Assembly (NCBI GenBank): GCA_044433405.1
Contig: JAWXTQ010000067.1
Location: 1-10,964, forward strand
DNA length: 10,964 nt
Reading direction: 5' to 3'
Source: CAMQVM01 sp044433405
GTDB lineage: Bacteria > Bacteroidota > Bacteroidia > Bacteroidales > Rikenellaceae
Numbering within the stretch: position 1 is the stretch's first letter; every line of letters begins with the position of its first letter. A program made the position numbers and the translations under genes. The notes under the pieces were generated by a model, which saw only the letters and a program-made list of their open reading frames with translations, was not told where the DNA came from and made no database searches. Shown piece by piece: positions 1 to 6,528 of the stretch.

Positions 1-7
1 AAGAAAA

Positions 8-39
8 TTAAAAGAAATGAATTTTAAAAGAACTGAATT
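8..39. repeat. Imperfect 16-bp tandem repeat, two copies
   Basis: Two adjacent 16-base copies, TTAAAAGAAATGAATT at 8-23 and TTAAAAGAACTGAATT at 24-39, differ at one base. A decayed third start may follow at 40-47. The stretch is AT-rich and non-coding. It may be slippage in low-complexity DNA; no function is apparent. Confidence 0.5.
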
Positions 40-133
40 TAAGAATCAAAAAAAACACATCACCAATAATAACACTGTTATTCTAAAATAAAAAACTCAA
101 CCTATCGCTTAAAGGTTTAGGTTTTTATCATCA

Positions 134-266
134 CGCCACAGAGCACTTTTTGCTGCGCAAAAAGTGCTTTTAACGGGCGGTGGCGAGTTTGAGATCTGGA
201 CTGTCCTTGCGGACGGCAGGGGTCAGAGACCCCTTTGGGAGAAACTGCGTTTCTCCTGTGTACAGG
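134..266. repeat. Chain of consecutive perfect hairpins (structured intergenic element)
   Basis: This G+C-richer block sits in very AT-rich DNA downstream of the ECF S-component gene (transcribed leftward) and is built from adjoining inverted repeats. Hairpin A has 12-bp perfect arms, 142-153 and 157-168, with loop TGC. It is enclosed by a second stem, CGCCAC at 134-139 with GTGGCG at 180-185. Hairpin B is CTGTCC-TTGC-GGACGG at 201-216, one pair being G-T. Hairpin C has 7-bp arms, 218-224 and 228-234, with loop AGA. Hairpin D has 8-bp arms, 238-245 and 249-256, with loop TGC. A near-palindrome CCTGTGTACAGG lies at 255-266. No reading frame of note covers the block. It could be a repetitive palindromic element, a structured RNA, or a multi-hairpin 3' end of the S-component mRNA; sequence alone does not decide. 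Hairpin A followed by TTTT could terminate plus-strand transcription entering from the left. Confidence 0.75.
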
Positions 267-275
267 CTCGATTGC

Positions 276-788
276 TTATTTATTGGCAATATATTTTATT
301 ATGAAGTATACTCCAAAAATTTGAAGTAGCATTCCTGGGATTCCAATTCTGAAATCTTGCACTGCAAGCATGAAATCACCAACTATCGCCCACTCAACTA
401 AAGTGCCTACAACTTGGTAAGAGATTACTACTAGAGATAGGATAGCTAAAGATGCTTTCTTGAAGTGAGTTGCTGCAAAGCCAGCGACAAGAGCTAAAAG
501 CGTTGATTTTACTAATATTGCAGGTAACACCTCTATCATTGGCATACCAAAAAGCATATTGTTTACTAAAGGTGAAAAGATGGCTGTTAAAAGCCCAACT
601 CTCCAGCCATATTTATATGCACCCAAAAGAGTAAAGAAATATATAGGCAAAAAGATAAATCCACCTTGCGGAACTAAATGTGCAATTTGTGGCAGTAAGA
701 CATTGCCAACAACAAATGCTAAAGCTAGAAGATAGGTCTTAGCTTGCGAATAGCTTAAAGAATAGAGTTGTAATTCAGATGTTCTCAT
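276..788 (-). CDS. ECF-type transporter S component (substrate unknown)
   Basis: This is a small, very hydrophobic integral membrane protein of 170 residues from the chosen start, with about five or six membrane segments. Its size and pattern fit the substrate-binding S components of energy-coupling factor vitamin/cofactor importers. The central stretch, roughly residues 38-85 (QGGFIFLPIYFFTLLGAYKY, then GWRVGLLTAIFSPLVNNMLF), resembles the conserved part of these proteins. The ATG at 788 is preferred over an upstream ATG at 848. A TATCTTTG -7 box at 828-821 would start transcription downstream of the longer start, and the bases before 788 form an A-rich leader typical of the phylum. No T or ATPase subunit lies in the window, so it would share an energizing module encoded elsewhere. 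The substrate cannot be read from sequence; a B12 link to the adenosyltransferase 3.3 kb away would be speculation. The family call is fairly sure. Confidence 0.78.
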   Translation of the reverse strand: MRTSELQLYSLSYSQAKTYLLALAFVVGNVLLPQIAHLVPQGGFIFLPIYFFTLLGAYKYGWRVGLLTAIFSPLVNNMLFGMPMIEVLPAILVKSTLLALVAGFAATHFKKASLAILSLVVISYQVVGTLVEWAIVGDFMLAVQDFRIGIPGMLLQIFGVYFIIKYIANK

Positions 789-820
789 AATATTAGATTT
801 TGTTTTTTGTATTAAATGTC

Positions 821-828
821 CAAAGATA
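821..828 (-). promoter_or_regulatory. Predicted -7 promoter box for the ECF S-component gene
   Basis: On the minus strand TATCTTTG matches the Bacteroidota -7 consensus TAnnTTTG. A TTTG lies 17 bases upstream, slightly closer than the usual 19-21. The box is 32 bases before the ATG at 788 and lies inside the longer possible reading frame, so it favours the shorter start. Confidence 0.55.
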
Positions 829-906
829 ATGAAAAAAATTAAAAACAAACTCTACTTTCAAATAAATAGTCAGAAAATCAGGTACAAAATGTATTAATCC
901 TTCAAT

Positions 907-936
907 ATAGAGATAGTGTTACGCAAAACACTCTAT
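907..936 (-). terminator. Possible hairpin terminator after the MATE gene
   Basis: Just past the MATE stop codon, ATAGAG at 907-912 pairs with CTCTAT at 931-936, and TGTT at 917-920 pairs with AACA at 927-930. Four bases are bulged on one side. There is no T-run directly after it on the minus strand, so termination by this hairpin is uncertain. Confidence 0.35.
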
Positions 937-937
937 C

Positions 938-2314
938 CTAACTCGCTAAATCACCACTAAGCAGACAACCCTTAGATTTAATGATATGATTAAATCTATA
1001 CCACATTGCAACACCAGTTAATGTTAGCCCTACAGGATATCCAATCCATACGCCTTGCAGCCCCCAATTGAGCACAAAACCGCAAATATAACTTACTGGA
1101 ATAGCAATGACAAAATAGCCAACAAAAGAGATTGCTGCCATCACAACCACATCAGAAATACCTCGTAAAGAGTTGGCATAGGTAATCTGTAGTGCGTCAC
1201 CAAATTGATATGTTATTAGTGTAAATACCATAATTGATACGATATCTATAATCTGCTGATCAGATGTGAACAGGAGTGCAACATCCTTGCGAACAATCAA
1301 GAGCAAGATTGACACCATTAAGGCAGCACCCATAATGATATTTGAGCCAGCCTTAGCTGTTAGGTTGATGTTGCTATATTCGCCTCTACCGTAATAATTG
1401 CTCACCTTAACAGCAATAGCTGCACCAATTCCATAGTAGAACATAAAGCCAATAGTGGATATAGCGACTAAAATTTGGTGAGAGGCGAGCTCAGCGGTAC
1501 CAATCCACCCAATCATCACACCAGTAATGCTAAAAAGCGATGTTTCCATTCCCATTTGCAAGCTAACCATCGAGCCCATGCGCCCTAGCTCCACGCTATC
1601 GGGCAAATTGTACCGAGATGCAACAAAACTGTCTCTATAGGTTTTGAATTTAGGAGAGGTGAAAAAGATTATTAGAAATGCAATTAACATATACACCCTA
1701 GATATTAGAGTGGCAACACCTGCGCCAACAACTCCAAGGGGTTGAACTACACCGTCAACTCCATAAATCAAGATAAAGTTAAAGATTATGTTTAGCGCAT
1801 TTGCCGAAAGCATAATATACATTGGCGTTTTAGTGTCGTTTACGCCATCAGAGAATTGTTTAAACCCATTAAACAACATAATAAACACAATAGAGACAAT
1901 ATGGAGCATGTAGTATCTTTTGATCAGTGGCACTAACTCAGAAGGTTGCCCAAGTTTATCAATATTGCACCAAATCAAAAGCATAACTCCAGTTAGAAGC
2001 AGGCCAAAGAGAAAGTTTAAAAGAAGGCTATTTTTAAGTAGAGAGCCCAGCCGCGAATGGTTTGATTGCCCAAAAAATTGACCTGCTAATGGGGTTAACC
2101 CATACGCAAAACCAAGCCCCATAAAGATGGGGATATTAAACACGCTATTTACAAATGAGGCCGCCGCCAAATCGTCGGTTGCAAATCGCCCAACCATAAC
2201 ATTATCTATAATCCCAACAAGTATAATCCCAATCTGTCCGATGATAATTGGGATTCCTAGTTTAATGATAGACCTATAGTGGTATTTAAACTCTTTTGAA
2301 ATTAATTGTTTCAT
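938..2314 (-). CDS. MATE family multidrug efflux transporter
   Basis: This 458-residue inner-membrane protein has the length, about 12 membrane segments and two-fold repeat of the MATE family (NorM-like), which exports drugs or cationic compounds using a Na+ or H+ gradient. The first repeat has IDNVMVGRFATDDLAA around residues 36-51, with a membrane aspartate D37 in the usual place, then GLTPLAGQFFGQ at 72-83. The second repeat has GMETSLFSITGVMIGWIGT, ASHQ at 277-280, and GIGAAIAVKVSNYYGRG at 295-311. It follows aroE on the same strand after 40 bases with no visible promoter between, so it is probably the last gene of the YqaA-aroE-MATE transcript. The natural substrate is unknown. No truncation or frameshift is seen. 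Confidence 0.95.
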   Translation of the reverse strand: MKQLISKEFKYHYRSIIKLGIPIIIGQIGIILVGIIDNVMVGRFATDDLAAASFVNSVFNIPIFMGLGFAYGLTPLAGQFFGQSNHSRLGSLLKNSLLLNFLFGLLLTGVMLLIWCNIDKLGQPSELVPLIKRYYMLHIVSIVFIMLFNGFKQFSDGVNDTKTPMYIMLSANALNIIFNFILIYGVDGVVQPLGVVGAGVATLISRVYMLIAFLIIFFTSPKFKTYRDSFVASRYNLPDSVELGRMGSMVSLQMGMETSLFSITGVMIGWIGTAELASHQILVAISTIGFMFYYGIGAAIAVKVSNYYGRGEYSNINLTAKAGSNIIMGAALMVSILLLIVRKDVALLFTSDQQIIDIVSIMVFTLITYQFGDALQITYANSLRGISDVVVMAAISFVGYFVIAIPVSYICGFVLNWGLQGVWIGYPVGLTLTGVAMWYRFNHIIKSKGCLLSGDLAS

Positions 2315-2354
2315 ATAGTGATTATAAGTAACCTATTTTAGAGCAAGCAATCAC

Positions 2355-3095
2355 CTACTTGTTGATTATACTCCACCACGCTTCGGCCTGCTCAACTAGC
2401 ATTTGATATCCATTCTTAACCACTGCTCCTCTAACTCTGCCCTCACGCATAAATCTAGTCTCATCTGGATTGAAAATCAAATCAAAAAGAAAATGAGAAG
2501 AACCTACTGCGCTATAATTAATCTGAGGAATTCCATCTATTTTAGGATACATCCCAAGAGGTGTTGCATTGATTATTAGCTTTGATGAGCTAATAAGTTC
2601 ATCGCTAAGCTGATCATAACTTATCTGATTAGCCCCTGAATTTCTAGAAACAAGAGTATACTCCATTTCTAAAGAGTCTAACACTGCCATAACAGCTTTG
2701 CTTGCACCTCCAGTTCCTAGAACTATTGCGTTAGGACGCTCTGAGCCAATCATATCAAGCAGAGCAACCTTGAATCCAGTAAAATCGGTATTATAGCCAG
2801 CCAATCGACCGTCACTTAAAACCTTTACACAATTTACCGCACCAATACTTTTAGCCTTCTGGTCAATCTCAGAGAGGTAAGGAATAATTGCAATTTTATG
2901 AGGAATAGTCACATTAAAACCCACGAGATTGGGATTTGCGCTAAGCACCTCTCTAATCTGATCAACACTCTCCATTGGATAGTTGTGGTAACTCCAATTA
3001 CACAAAGAGGTTGATTCAAATTTATGGGTAAAATATCTCTTAGAAAAAGAGTGGCCTAATGGAAATCCAATTAGGCCTAATTTTTTAACAATCAT
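2355..3095 (-). CDS. aroE: Shikimate dehydrogenase (NADP+)
   Basis: It reduces 3-dehydroshikimate to shikimate, the fourth step of the chorismate pathway to aromatic amino acids and folate, in the cytoplasm. The 246-residue protein is a little shorter than E. coli AroE (about 270), as is common in Bacteroidota. Visible motifs are the substrate-binding GHSFSK at 14-19, NVTIPHK at 61-67 with catalytic Lys67, GAVNCV at 85-90, YNTDFTG at 101-107 with catalytic Asp104, the nucleotide-binding GTGGASKA at 127-134, SRN at 150-152 where NADP-phosphate contacts are expected, NATPLGMYP at 176-184, and NGYQMLVEQA at 228-237. Its ATG is separated by one base from the stop codon of the upstream YqaA-family gene, so the two are almost certainly co-transcribed and probably translationally coupled. 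All key residues are present. Confidence 0.97.
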   Translation of the reverse strand: MIVKKLGLIGFPLGHSFSKRYFTHKFESTSLCNWSYHNYPMESVDQIREVLSANPNLVGFNVTIPHKIAIIPYLSEIDQKAKSIGAVNCVKVLSDGRLAGYNTDFTGFKVALLDMIGSERPNAIVLGTGGASKAVMAVLDSLEMEYTLVSRNSGANQISYDQLSDELISSSKLIINATPLGMYPKIDGIPQINYSAVGSSHFLFDLIFNPDETRFMREGRVRGAVVKNGYQMLVEQAEAWWSIINK

Positions 3096-3096
3096 T

Positions 3097-3711
3097 TTAG
3101 AATATATATTTTATAATTGTAAATCCTCCAATTAATAACACCGTAAAAGCTAATGCTAGGATATTAAAATATTTGTCTATAAACACCTTAATTGGAGCAC
3201 CGAATTTCCAAATTAAAGTTCCTATTATAAAGAACCTTGCTCCTCTACTCACAATAGATGCAATTATAAAAATCATAAAGTTGATATCAAACACCCCCGA
3301 AGTGATAGTGATTACTTTGTAAGGGATTGGTGTGAACCCTGCGGTGAATACCACCCAGAAATCATATTTCGCATACCAATTACAAATCTCCTCATATACC
3401 TGCATTGTAAAACCAGGCACATTGTTGAAAAAGAAGTTGGCAAACTGAGTCATTCCTCCATCGCTTGCAATCCAAGCATAATGACCAATAGCGTAACCAG
3501 CCGCCGCACCAGCCACCGAACCAGCAGTTGCAATCAAGGCGTATCTAAACGAACGCGTTGTAAGACCTAAACATAGTGCAATCAGCAACACATCAGGCGG
3601 TATTGGAAAGAAGCTCGATTCAGCAAATGCCAAAAAGAACAGAGCATACGCACCCCACTTACTGTCTGCCCATTTAAGCACCCAGTCATAAATCTTTCTC
3701 AAAATATTCAT
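3097..3711 (-). CDS. YqaA/DedA-family membrane protein (VTT/SNARE-associated domain)
   Basis: This 204-residue integral membrane protein belongs to the DedA superfamily, YqaA branch. Family hallmarks are ESSFFPIPPD at residues 31-40, in the first re-entrant region, and GFTPIPYKVITITSGVF at 125-141, in the second. A glycine/alanine-rich segment lies at 63-76, and hydrophobic segments at about 142-166 and 183-203 close the protein. DedA relatives are membrane transporters or scramblases; several flip undecaprenyl phosphate or other lipids, and others affect membrane potential and antibiotic tolerance. The role of the YqaA branch is not settled, so no substrate is assigned. It is the first gene of the run with aroE and the MATE pump. 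I see no convincing TAnnTTTG box in the 71 bases before it, so it may depend partly on read-through past the hairpin at 3740-3775. Confidence 0.92.
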   Translation of the reverse strand: MNILRKIYDWVLKWADSKWGAYALFFLAFAESSFFPIPPDVLLIALCLGLTTRSFRYALIATAGSVAGAAAGYAIGHYAWIASDGGMTQFANFFFNNVPGFTMQVYEEICNWYAKYDFWVVFTAGFTPIPYKVITITSGVFDINFMIFIIASIVSRGARFFIIGTLIWKFGAPIKVFIDKYFNILALAFTVLLIGGFTIIKYIF

Positions 3712-3739
3712 AATATTTGGTGTGTTTTTATAAAAATTA

Positions 3740-3775
3740 AAAATAACATAAAACTATTATATTTTATGTTATTTT
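3740..3775 (-). terminator. AT-only hairpin terminator after the DUF2795 gene
   Basis: Perfect 14-base arms, AAAATAACATAAAA at 3740-3753 and its complement at 3762-3775, flank an 8-base loop. On the minus strand the hairpin starts 7 bases after the DUF2795 stop codon and is followed by TAATTTTTAT, consistent with an intrinsic terminator. The arms contain only one G/C pair each, so the stem is weak and may leak into the YqaA-aroE-MATE run. Confidence 0.6.
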
Positions 3776-3782
3776 CAGTGAA

Positions 3783-4004
3783 TTAATATTCATCTTCATT
3801 AAAGAAGAAGTCGTCTTTACTAGGATAATCAGGCCAAATATCTTCAATGCTATCGTACATTTCGCCTTCGTCCTCTATTTCTTGCAGGTTCTCCATTACC
3901 TCTAATGGTGCACCTGAGCGCACTGCATAGTCAATCAGCTCCTCTTTAGTTGCTGGCCATGGTGCATCTTCTAGTTTTGATGCTAACTCTAAAGTCCAAT
4001 ACAT
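3783..4004 (-). CDS. DUF2795 family small acidic protein
   Basis: This 73-residue acidic cytoplasmic protein has the form I recall as strongly conserved across Bacteroidota. It opens with MYWTLELASKLEDAPWPATK, followed by ELIDYAVRSGAPLEVMENLQ at 22-41, an acidic middle (EIEDEGEMYDSIEDIW), and the ending DYPSKDDFFFNEDEY. The helical part with a PxxTKEEL-type start is typical of DUF2795, which has no established biochemical role. The gene stands alone between a good promoter 38 bases upstream and an AT-rich hairpin 7 bases downstream, so it is probably a monocistronic unit. Apart from the hydrophobic FFF it has no membrane segment or signal peptide. The family is clear; the function is unknown. 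Confidence 0.93.
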   Translation of the reverse strand: MYWTLELASKLEDAPWPATKEELIDYAVRSGAPLEVMENLQEIEDEGEMYDSIEDIWPDYPSKDDFFFNEDEY

Positions 4005-4042
4005 ACTCTATTTATATTTATATTATTTTAAAATTTTGATTG

Positions 4043-4073
4043 CAAATATACATAAAGAATTTCTATTTACAAT
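4043..4073 (-). promoter_or_regulatory. Promoter of the DUF2795 gene
   Basis: Read on the minus strand, ATTG (4073-4070) is followed after 19 bases by TATATTTG (4050-4043), a close match to the Bacteroidota -33/-7 promoter. The -7 box ends 38 bases before the ATG. A 14-base palindrome, AATCTTGTAAGATT at 4071-4084, overlaps the -33 element. Confidence 0.7.
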
Positions 4074-4084
4074 CTTGTAAGATT
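4071..4084. promoter_or_regulatory. Palindrome overlapping the -33 element (possible operator)
   Basis: AATCTT-GT-AAGATT is a perfect 6-base inverted repeat with a 2-base spacer. It overlaps the -33 element of the DUF2795 promoter and lies 10 bases beyond the stop codon of the adenosyltransferase gene. It could be a repressor site or, less likely, a short hairpin at the upstream mRNA end. No regulator is identified. Confidence 0.35.
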
Positions 4085-4093
4085 AAAAAAATA

Positions 4094-4666
4094 TTAAACT
4101 TGCGATTTTCCTTGCCAAAGTGTCTCCTTGATTTCTAGCCTAAATGTAATCAAACGAGACAATGAGTAGAGATAATCTGACAGACGATTTAGATAACAAA
4201 TAGCATTCTGTGAGATGTCAAACGTTGATTTACAGTGCAACGCCTCCCTCTCTGCACGACGGCACACAGTGCGACAAATATGAGCTTTCGATACTAATGT
4301 GTGACCTATAGGCAGAGTAAACTTAAATATTTTTGGTATCTCTAAACTTATCTTATCAATAGATTTTTCGAGCAAAATAATATCGTTTTCAGATATATTA
4401 GGCAAAGAATCATACATTGACTTGTCGGCAGCAAAGAGAGATTCAATATCCATCAAACGATTTAAGATATAGACAATCTCACTAAGTTGCTCCTCAAAAA
4501 TAGACTCTAAATTTTGCTCAATAATTGAGTCGTAAAGATTAGCTATAAATGATGATAGCTCATCAACCGTTCCATACGCCTCAATTCGAAGGTCAGTTTT
4601 TGATGCCCTCTCACCACCAATCAGAGAGGTCAATCCTTTATCTCCAGTTTTTGTGTATATTGCCAT
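4094..4666 (-). CDS. Cob(I)alamin adenosyltransferase, PduO type
   Basis: It transfers the adenosyl group of ATP to cob(I)alamin (or the corrinoid precursor) to make coenzyme B12. The 190-residue single-domain protein has the PduO/MMAB pattern, not the unrelated CobA pattern. The N-terminal ATP-binding KTGDKGLTSLIGGER is at residues 6-20, RIEAYGTVDEL at 27-37, RTVCRRAEREA at 132-142, and NRLSDYLYSLSR at 160-171. It is the last gene of the pepT-rnhA run, 30 bases after rnhA. No cobalamin riboswitch is visible nearby, which fits constitutive expression for B12-dependent enzymes such as methylmalonyl-CoA mutase. One oddity: the usual FxLPGG before the third helix reads FTLPIGH (116-122), with the first glycine replaced by isoleucine. 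The other key residues are intact, so activity is expected. Confidence 0.95.
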   Translation of the reverse strand: MAIYTKTGDKGLTSLIGGERASKTDLRIEAYGTVDELSSFIANLYDSIIEQNLESIFEEQLSEIVYILNRLMDIESLFAADKSMYDSLPNISENDIILLEKSIDKISLEIPKIFKFTLPIGHTLVSKAHICRTVCRRAEREALHCKSTFDISQNAICYLNRLSDYLYSLSRLITFRLEIKETLWQGKSQV

Positions 4667-4696
4667 AGTTATATATATTGTGGGTGTTTCTACTTT

Positions 4697-5152
4697 TTAG
4701 CCTTGATATCCTTCATCGACTAGCAGATTAGGTGAACTTGCAGCACTCCTAGCAAGCACATCACAACGCTCATTTTCAGCAATAGAACTATGCCCTTTTA
4801 CCCACACCATTTTCACATTATGGCGCGGATATATAGCCAAAAACCTACGCCATAAATCCTCATTTTTTTTGCCAACAAAGTTTTTCTGTTGCCATCCAAA
4901 AACCCATCTCTTCTCAATGGAATTAACAACATAACTACTATCGCTATAGATAGTCACATTTGACCCCTCAATTTTTAGGGTCTCAAGCGCAACAATTACA
5001 GAAAGCAATTCCATACGATTGTTTGTTGTAAGGGTATACCCTTGAGATAGCTCTTTTCTGAACTTTCCCGACATCATCACAACCCCATAACCTCCTCGCC
5101 CTGGATTTCCCAGAGCAGAGCCGTCTGTGTATATTGTTATATCTACAGCCAT
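4697..5152 (-). CDS. rnhA: Ribonuclease HI
   Basis: It cuts the RNA strand of RNA-DNA hybrids, removing primers and R-loops in the cytoplasm. The 151-residue protein has the full RNase H fold, close to the 155 residues of E. coli RnhA. Catalytic acids are Asp10 (IYTDGSALGNPGRGGYG), Glu48 (TTNNRMEL), Asp71 (IYSDSSYV) and Asp131 (ENERCDVLAR), with the assisting His121 in VKGHSS. The basic handle region KRWVFGWQQKNFVGKKNEDLW (81-101) is present, so this is the E. coli-like type I enzyme with substrate-binding handle. The ATG lies three bases after the pepT stop codon, indicating co-transcription and probably coupled translation. No defects are seen. Confidence 0.97.
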   Translation of the reverse strand: MAVDITIYTDGSALGNPGRGGYGVVMMSGKFRKELSQGYTLTTNNRMELLSVIVALETLKIEGSNVTIYSDSSYVVNSIEKRWVFGWQQKNFVGKKNEDLWRRFLAIYPRHNVKMVWVKGHSSIAENERCDVLARSAASSPNLLVDEGYQG

Positions 5153-5155
5153 AAA

Positions 5156-6370
5156 TTAAACTTTGCAAATTTCGATTGCCAATTCAACAGCTTTATTCAT
5201 AACCTCGATAGATACAAACTCATGCCTACCATGAAAATTCTCACCACCTGCAAAAATATTTGGAGTTGGCAATCCCATAAACGACAATCTACAACCATCA
5301 GTACCTCCCCTAATTGGCTTGATAACGTGTTTAATGCCGCATTTCTCCATTGCATCAACTGCATGCTCAACAACGTGCATATTGCCATTCACTATCACAG
5401 AACGCATATTACGATACTGCTGAGTAACAGAGATTGTAACACATTTGTTGCCATATTTACCATTGATAGTATTAGCTAGAATACTAAATCTTTCTACTCT
5501 ATTTTTGAAATTATCATCATCATGGTCACGCACAATATAGTTCATAGATGCTTTATCAACACTTCCTCCTATAGAAGTTAGGTGGTAAAACCCTTGATGT
5601 CCGCTAGTTGTCTCTGGTCTTTCGTTGCTAGGCAGCAACGAATCAATCTCTAAAGCGACTCTAAAAGCGTTTAACATCTTATTCTTAGCATAACCTGGAT
5701 GTACATTTCGCCCTTGTATTTCGATATCAACCGAAGCCGCATTAAAGTTTTCATACTCAATTTCGCCTAGTGACGAACCATCAAATGTGTAGGCAAAATC
5801 AGCCCCAAATTTTTTAACATCAAAATGATTCGGACCTCGACCTATCTCCTCATCAGGAGTGAAACAAATCTTAATTGTGCCGTGCTCAACATCTGGATTA
5901 TTTTTAAAATACTCCATTGCTGTGATTATCTCAGCAATACCAGCCTTATCGTCAGCGCCAAGCAGTGTAGTTCCATCAGTAACTATCAACTTTTGACCGA
6001 TATAGTTTTCTAACTCAGGAAAATCAGCAAATTTAGTAACAATATTAAGCTCTTTGTTAAGAGTTATATCGCCACCTTTATACTCTATAATACGTGGTTT
6101 TACATCTTTGCCGCTCATATCAGGAGATGTATCAACATGCGCTATCAACCCAATTACAGGCGTAATTTTAGAACTATTTGCCTCTAATGTTGCATAAAGA
6201 TACCCCTCATCGCTAAGTGAAATATCAGAAAGTGATAGCGATTCAAGCTCTTTTTTCAAGAGTTTTAATAGATCAAATTGCTTCGCAGTTGAAGGTGAAG
6301 TAGCTGAGCTAGCGTCACTTTGTGTGTCAACTTTAGCATATCTAATAAAACGATTTTCTACTGTTTCCAT
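5156..6370 (-). CDS. pepT: Peptidase T (tripeptide aminopeptidase, M20B)
   Basis: This cytoplasmic di-zinc aminopeptidase releases the N-terminal residue of tripeptides. Numbering from an upstream ATG at 6382, the M20 residues are His82 and Asp84 in LIAHVDTSPD, the zinc-bridging Asp144 in LLGADDKAG, Glu178/Glu179 in FTPDEEIGRG, Asp201 in YTFDG, and His384 in ENFHGRHEF. The dimerisation domain lies between about 210 and 320. Length is about 404-408, normal for PepT. I prefer the ATG at 6370 (METVENRFIRY). The only good promoter box, CAAATATA on the plus strand at 6397-6404, would leave almost no leader for the 6382 start, and family members begin close to the ENRFIRYAKVDTQS segment. It is the first gene of the pepT-rnhA-adenosyltransferase run. 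All catalytic residues are present. Confidence 0.97.
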   Translation of the reverse strand: METVENRFIRYAKVDTQSDASSATSPSTAKQFDLLKLLKKELESLSLSDISLSDEGYLYATLEANSSKITPVIGLIAHVDTSPDMSGKDVKPRIIEYKGGDITLNKELNIVTKFADFPELENYIGQKLIVTDGTTLLGADDKAGIAEIITAMEYFKNNPDVEHGTIKICFTPDEEIGRGPNHFDVKKFGADFAYTFDGSSLGEIEYENFNAASVDIEIQGRNVHPGYAKNKMLNAFRVALEIDSLLPSNERPETTSGHQGFYHLTSIGGSVDKASMNYIVRDHDDDNFKNRVERFSILANTINGKYGNKCVTISVTQQYRNMRSVIVNGNMHVVEHAVDAMEKCGIKHVIKPIRGGTDGCRLSFMGLPTPNIFAGGENFHGRHEFVSIEVMNKAVELAIEICKV

Positions 6371-6396
6371 GTTAGTGTACATTTATTATTTAACAA

Positions 6397-6404
6397 CAAA
6401 TATA
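6397..6404 (-). promoter_or_regulatory. Predicted -7 promoter box for the pepT run
   Basis: TATATTTG on the minus strand matches TAnnTTTG. The -33 region is T-rich but lacks a clear TTG. The box ends 14 bases before the ATG at 6382 and 26 bases before the one at 6370, so it supports the downstream start. Confidence 0.5.
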
Positions 6405-6496
6405 TAAAAAAAATCCTGTAATTAAAAATCCTCTCCTCAAAAAACAAAAATCATCCTCCCAAAAGCAATAATATATTTTATCATCTACTTTTTTTG

Positions 6497-6504
6497 TAAC
6501 TTTG
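6497..6504 (+). promoter_or_regulatory. Predicted -7 promoter box for the GSCFA gene
   Basis: TAACTTTG matches TAnnTTTG exactly and ends 24 bases before the ATG. The -33 position has only a T-run (TTTT, about 6476-6479). An A-rich leader (TTTAAAAAAACAACAGTT) precedes the start codon. Together with the pepT box it makes 6383-6528 a divergent promoter region. Confidence 0.6.
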
Positions 6505-6528
6505 CAATAATTTAAAAAAACAACAGTT

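Noticed and set aside
134..266. tRNA, rRNA fragment or integron attC site
   Set aside because: No cloverleaf or T-arm sequence is present, there is no rRNA-like sequence, and no integrase or attC core sites (GTTRRRY) accompany the hairpins.
276..788. Assignment of the S component to B12 uptake
   Set aside because: The only support is distance to an adenosyltransferase in a different transcript; no substrate motif is recognisable.
4667..4696. Cobalamin riboswitch controlling the adenosyltransferase
   Set aside because: Only 30 bases separate it from rnhA and no B12-box-like sequence is seen there or before pepT.
4983..5168. 61-residue minus-strand reading frame overlapping rnhA and pepT ends
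   Set aside because: It is an alternative frame of rnhA, which has all catalytic residues in the correct frame.
5222..5479. 85-residue plus-strand reading frame
   Set aside because: It lies wholly inside pepT on the opposite strand, has no promoter or family resemblance, and is a shadow of a gene with intact catalytic motifs.
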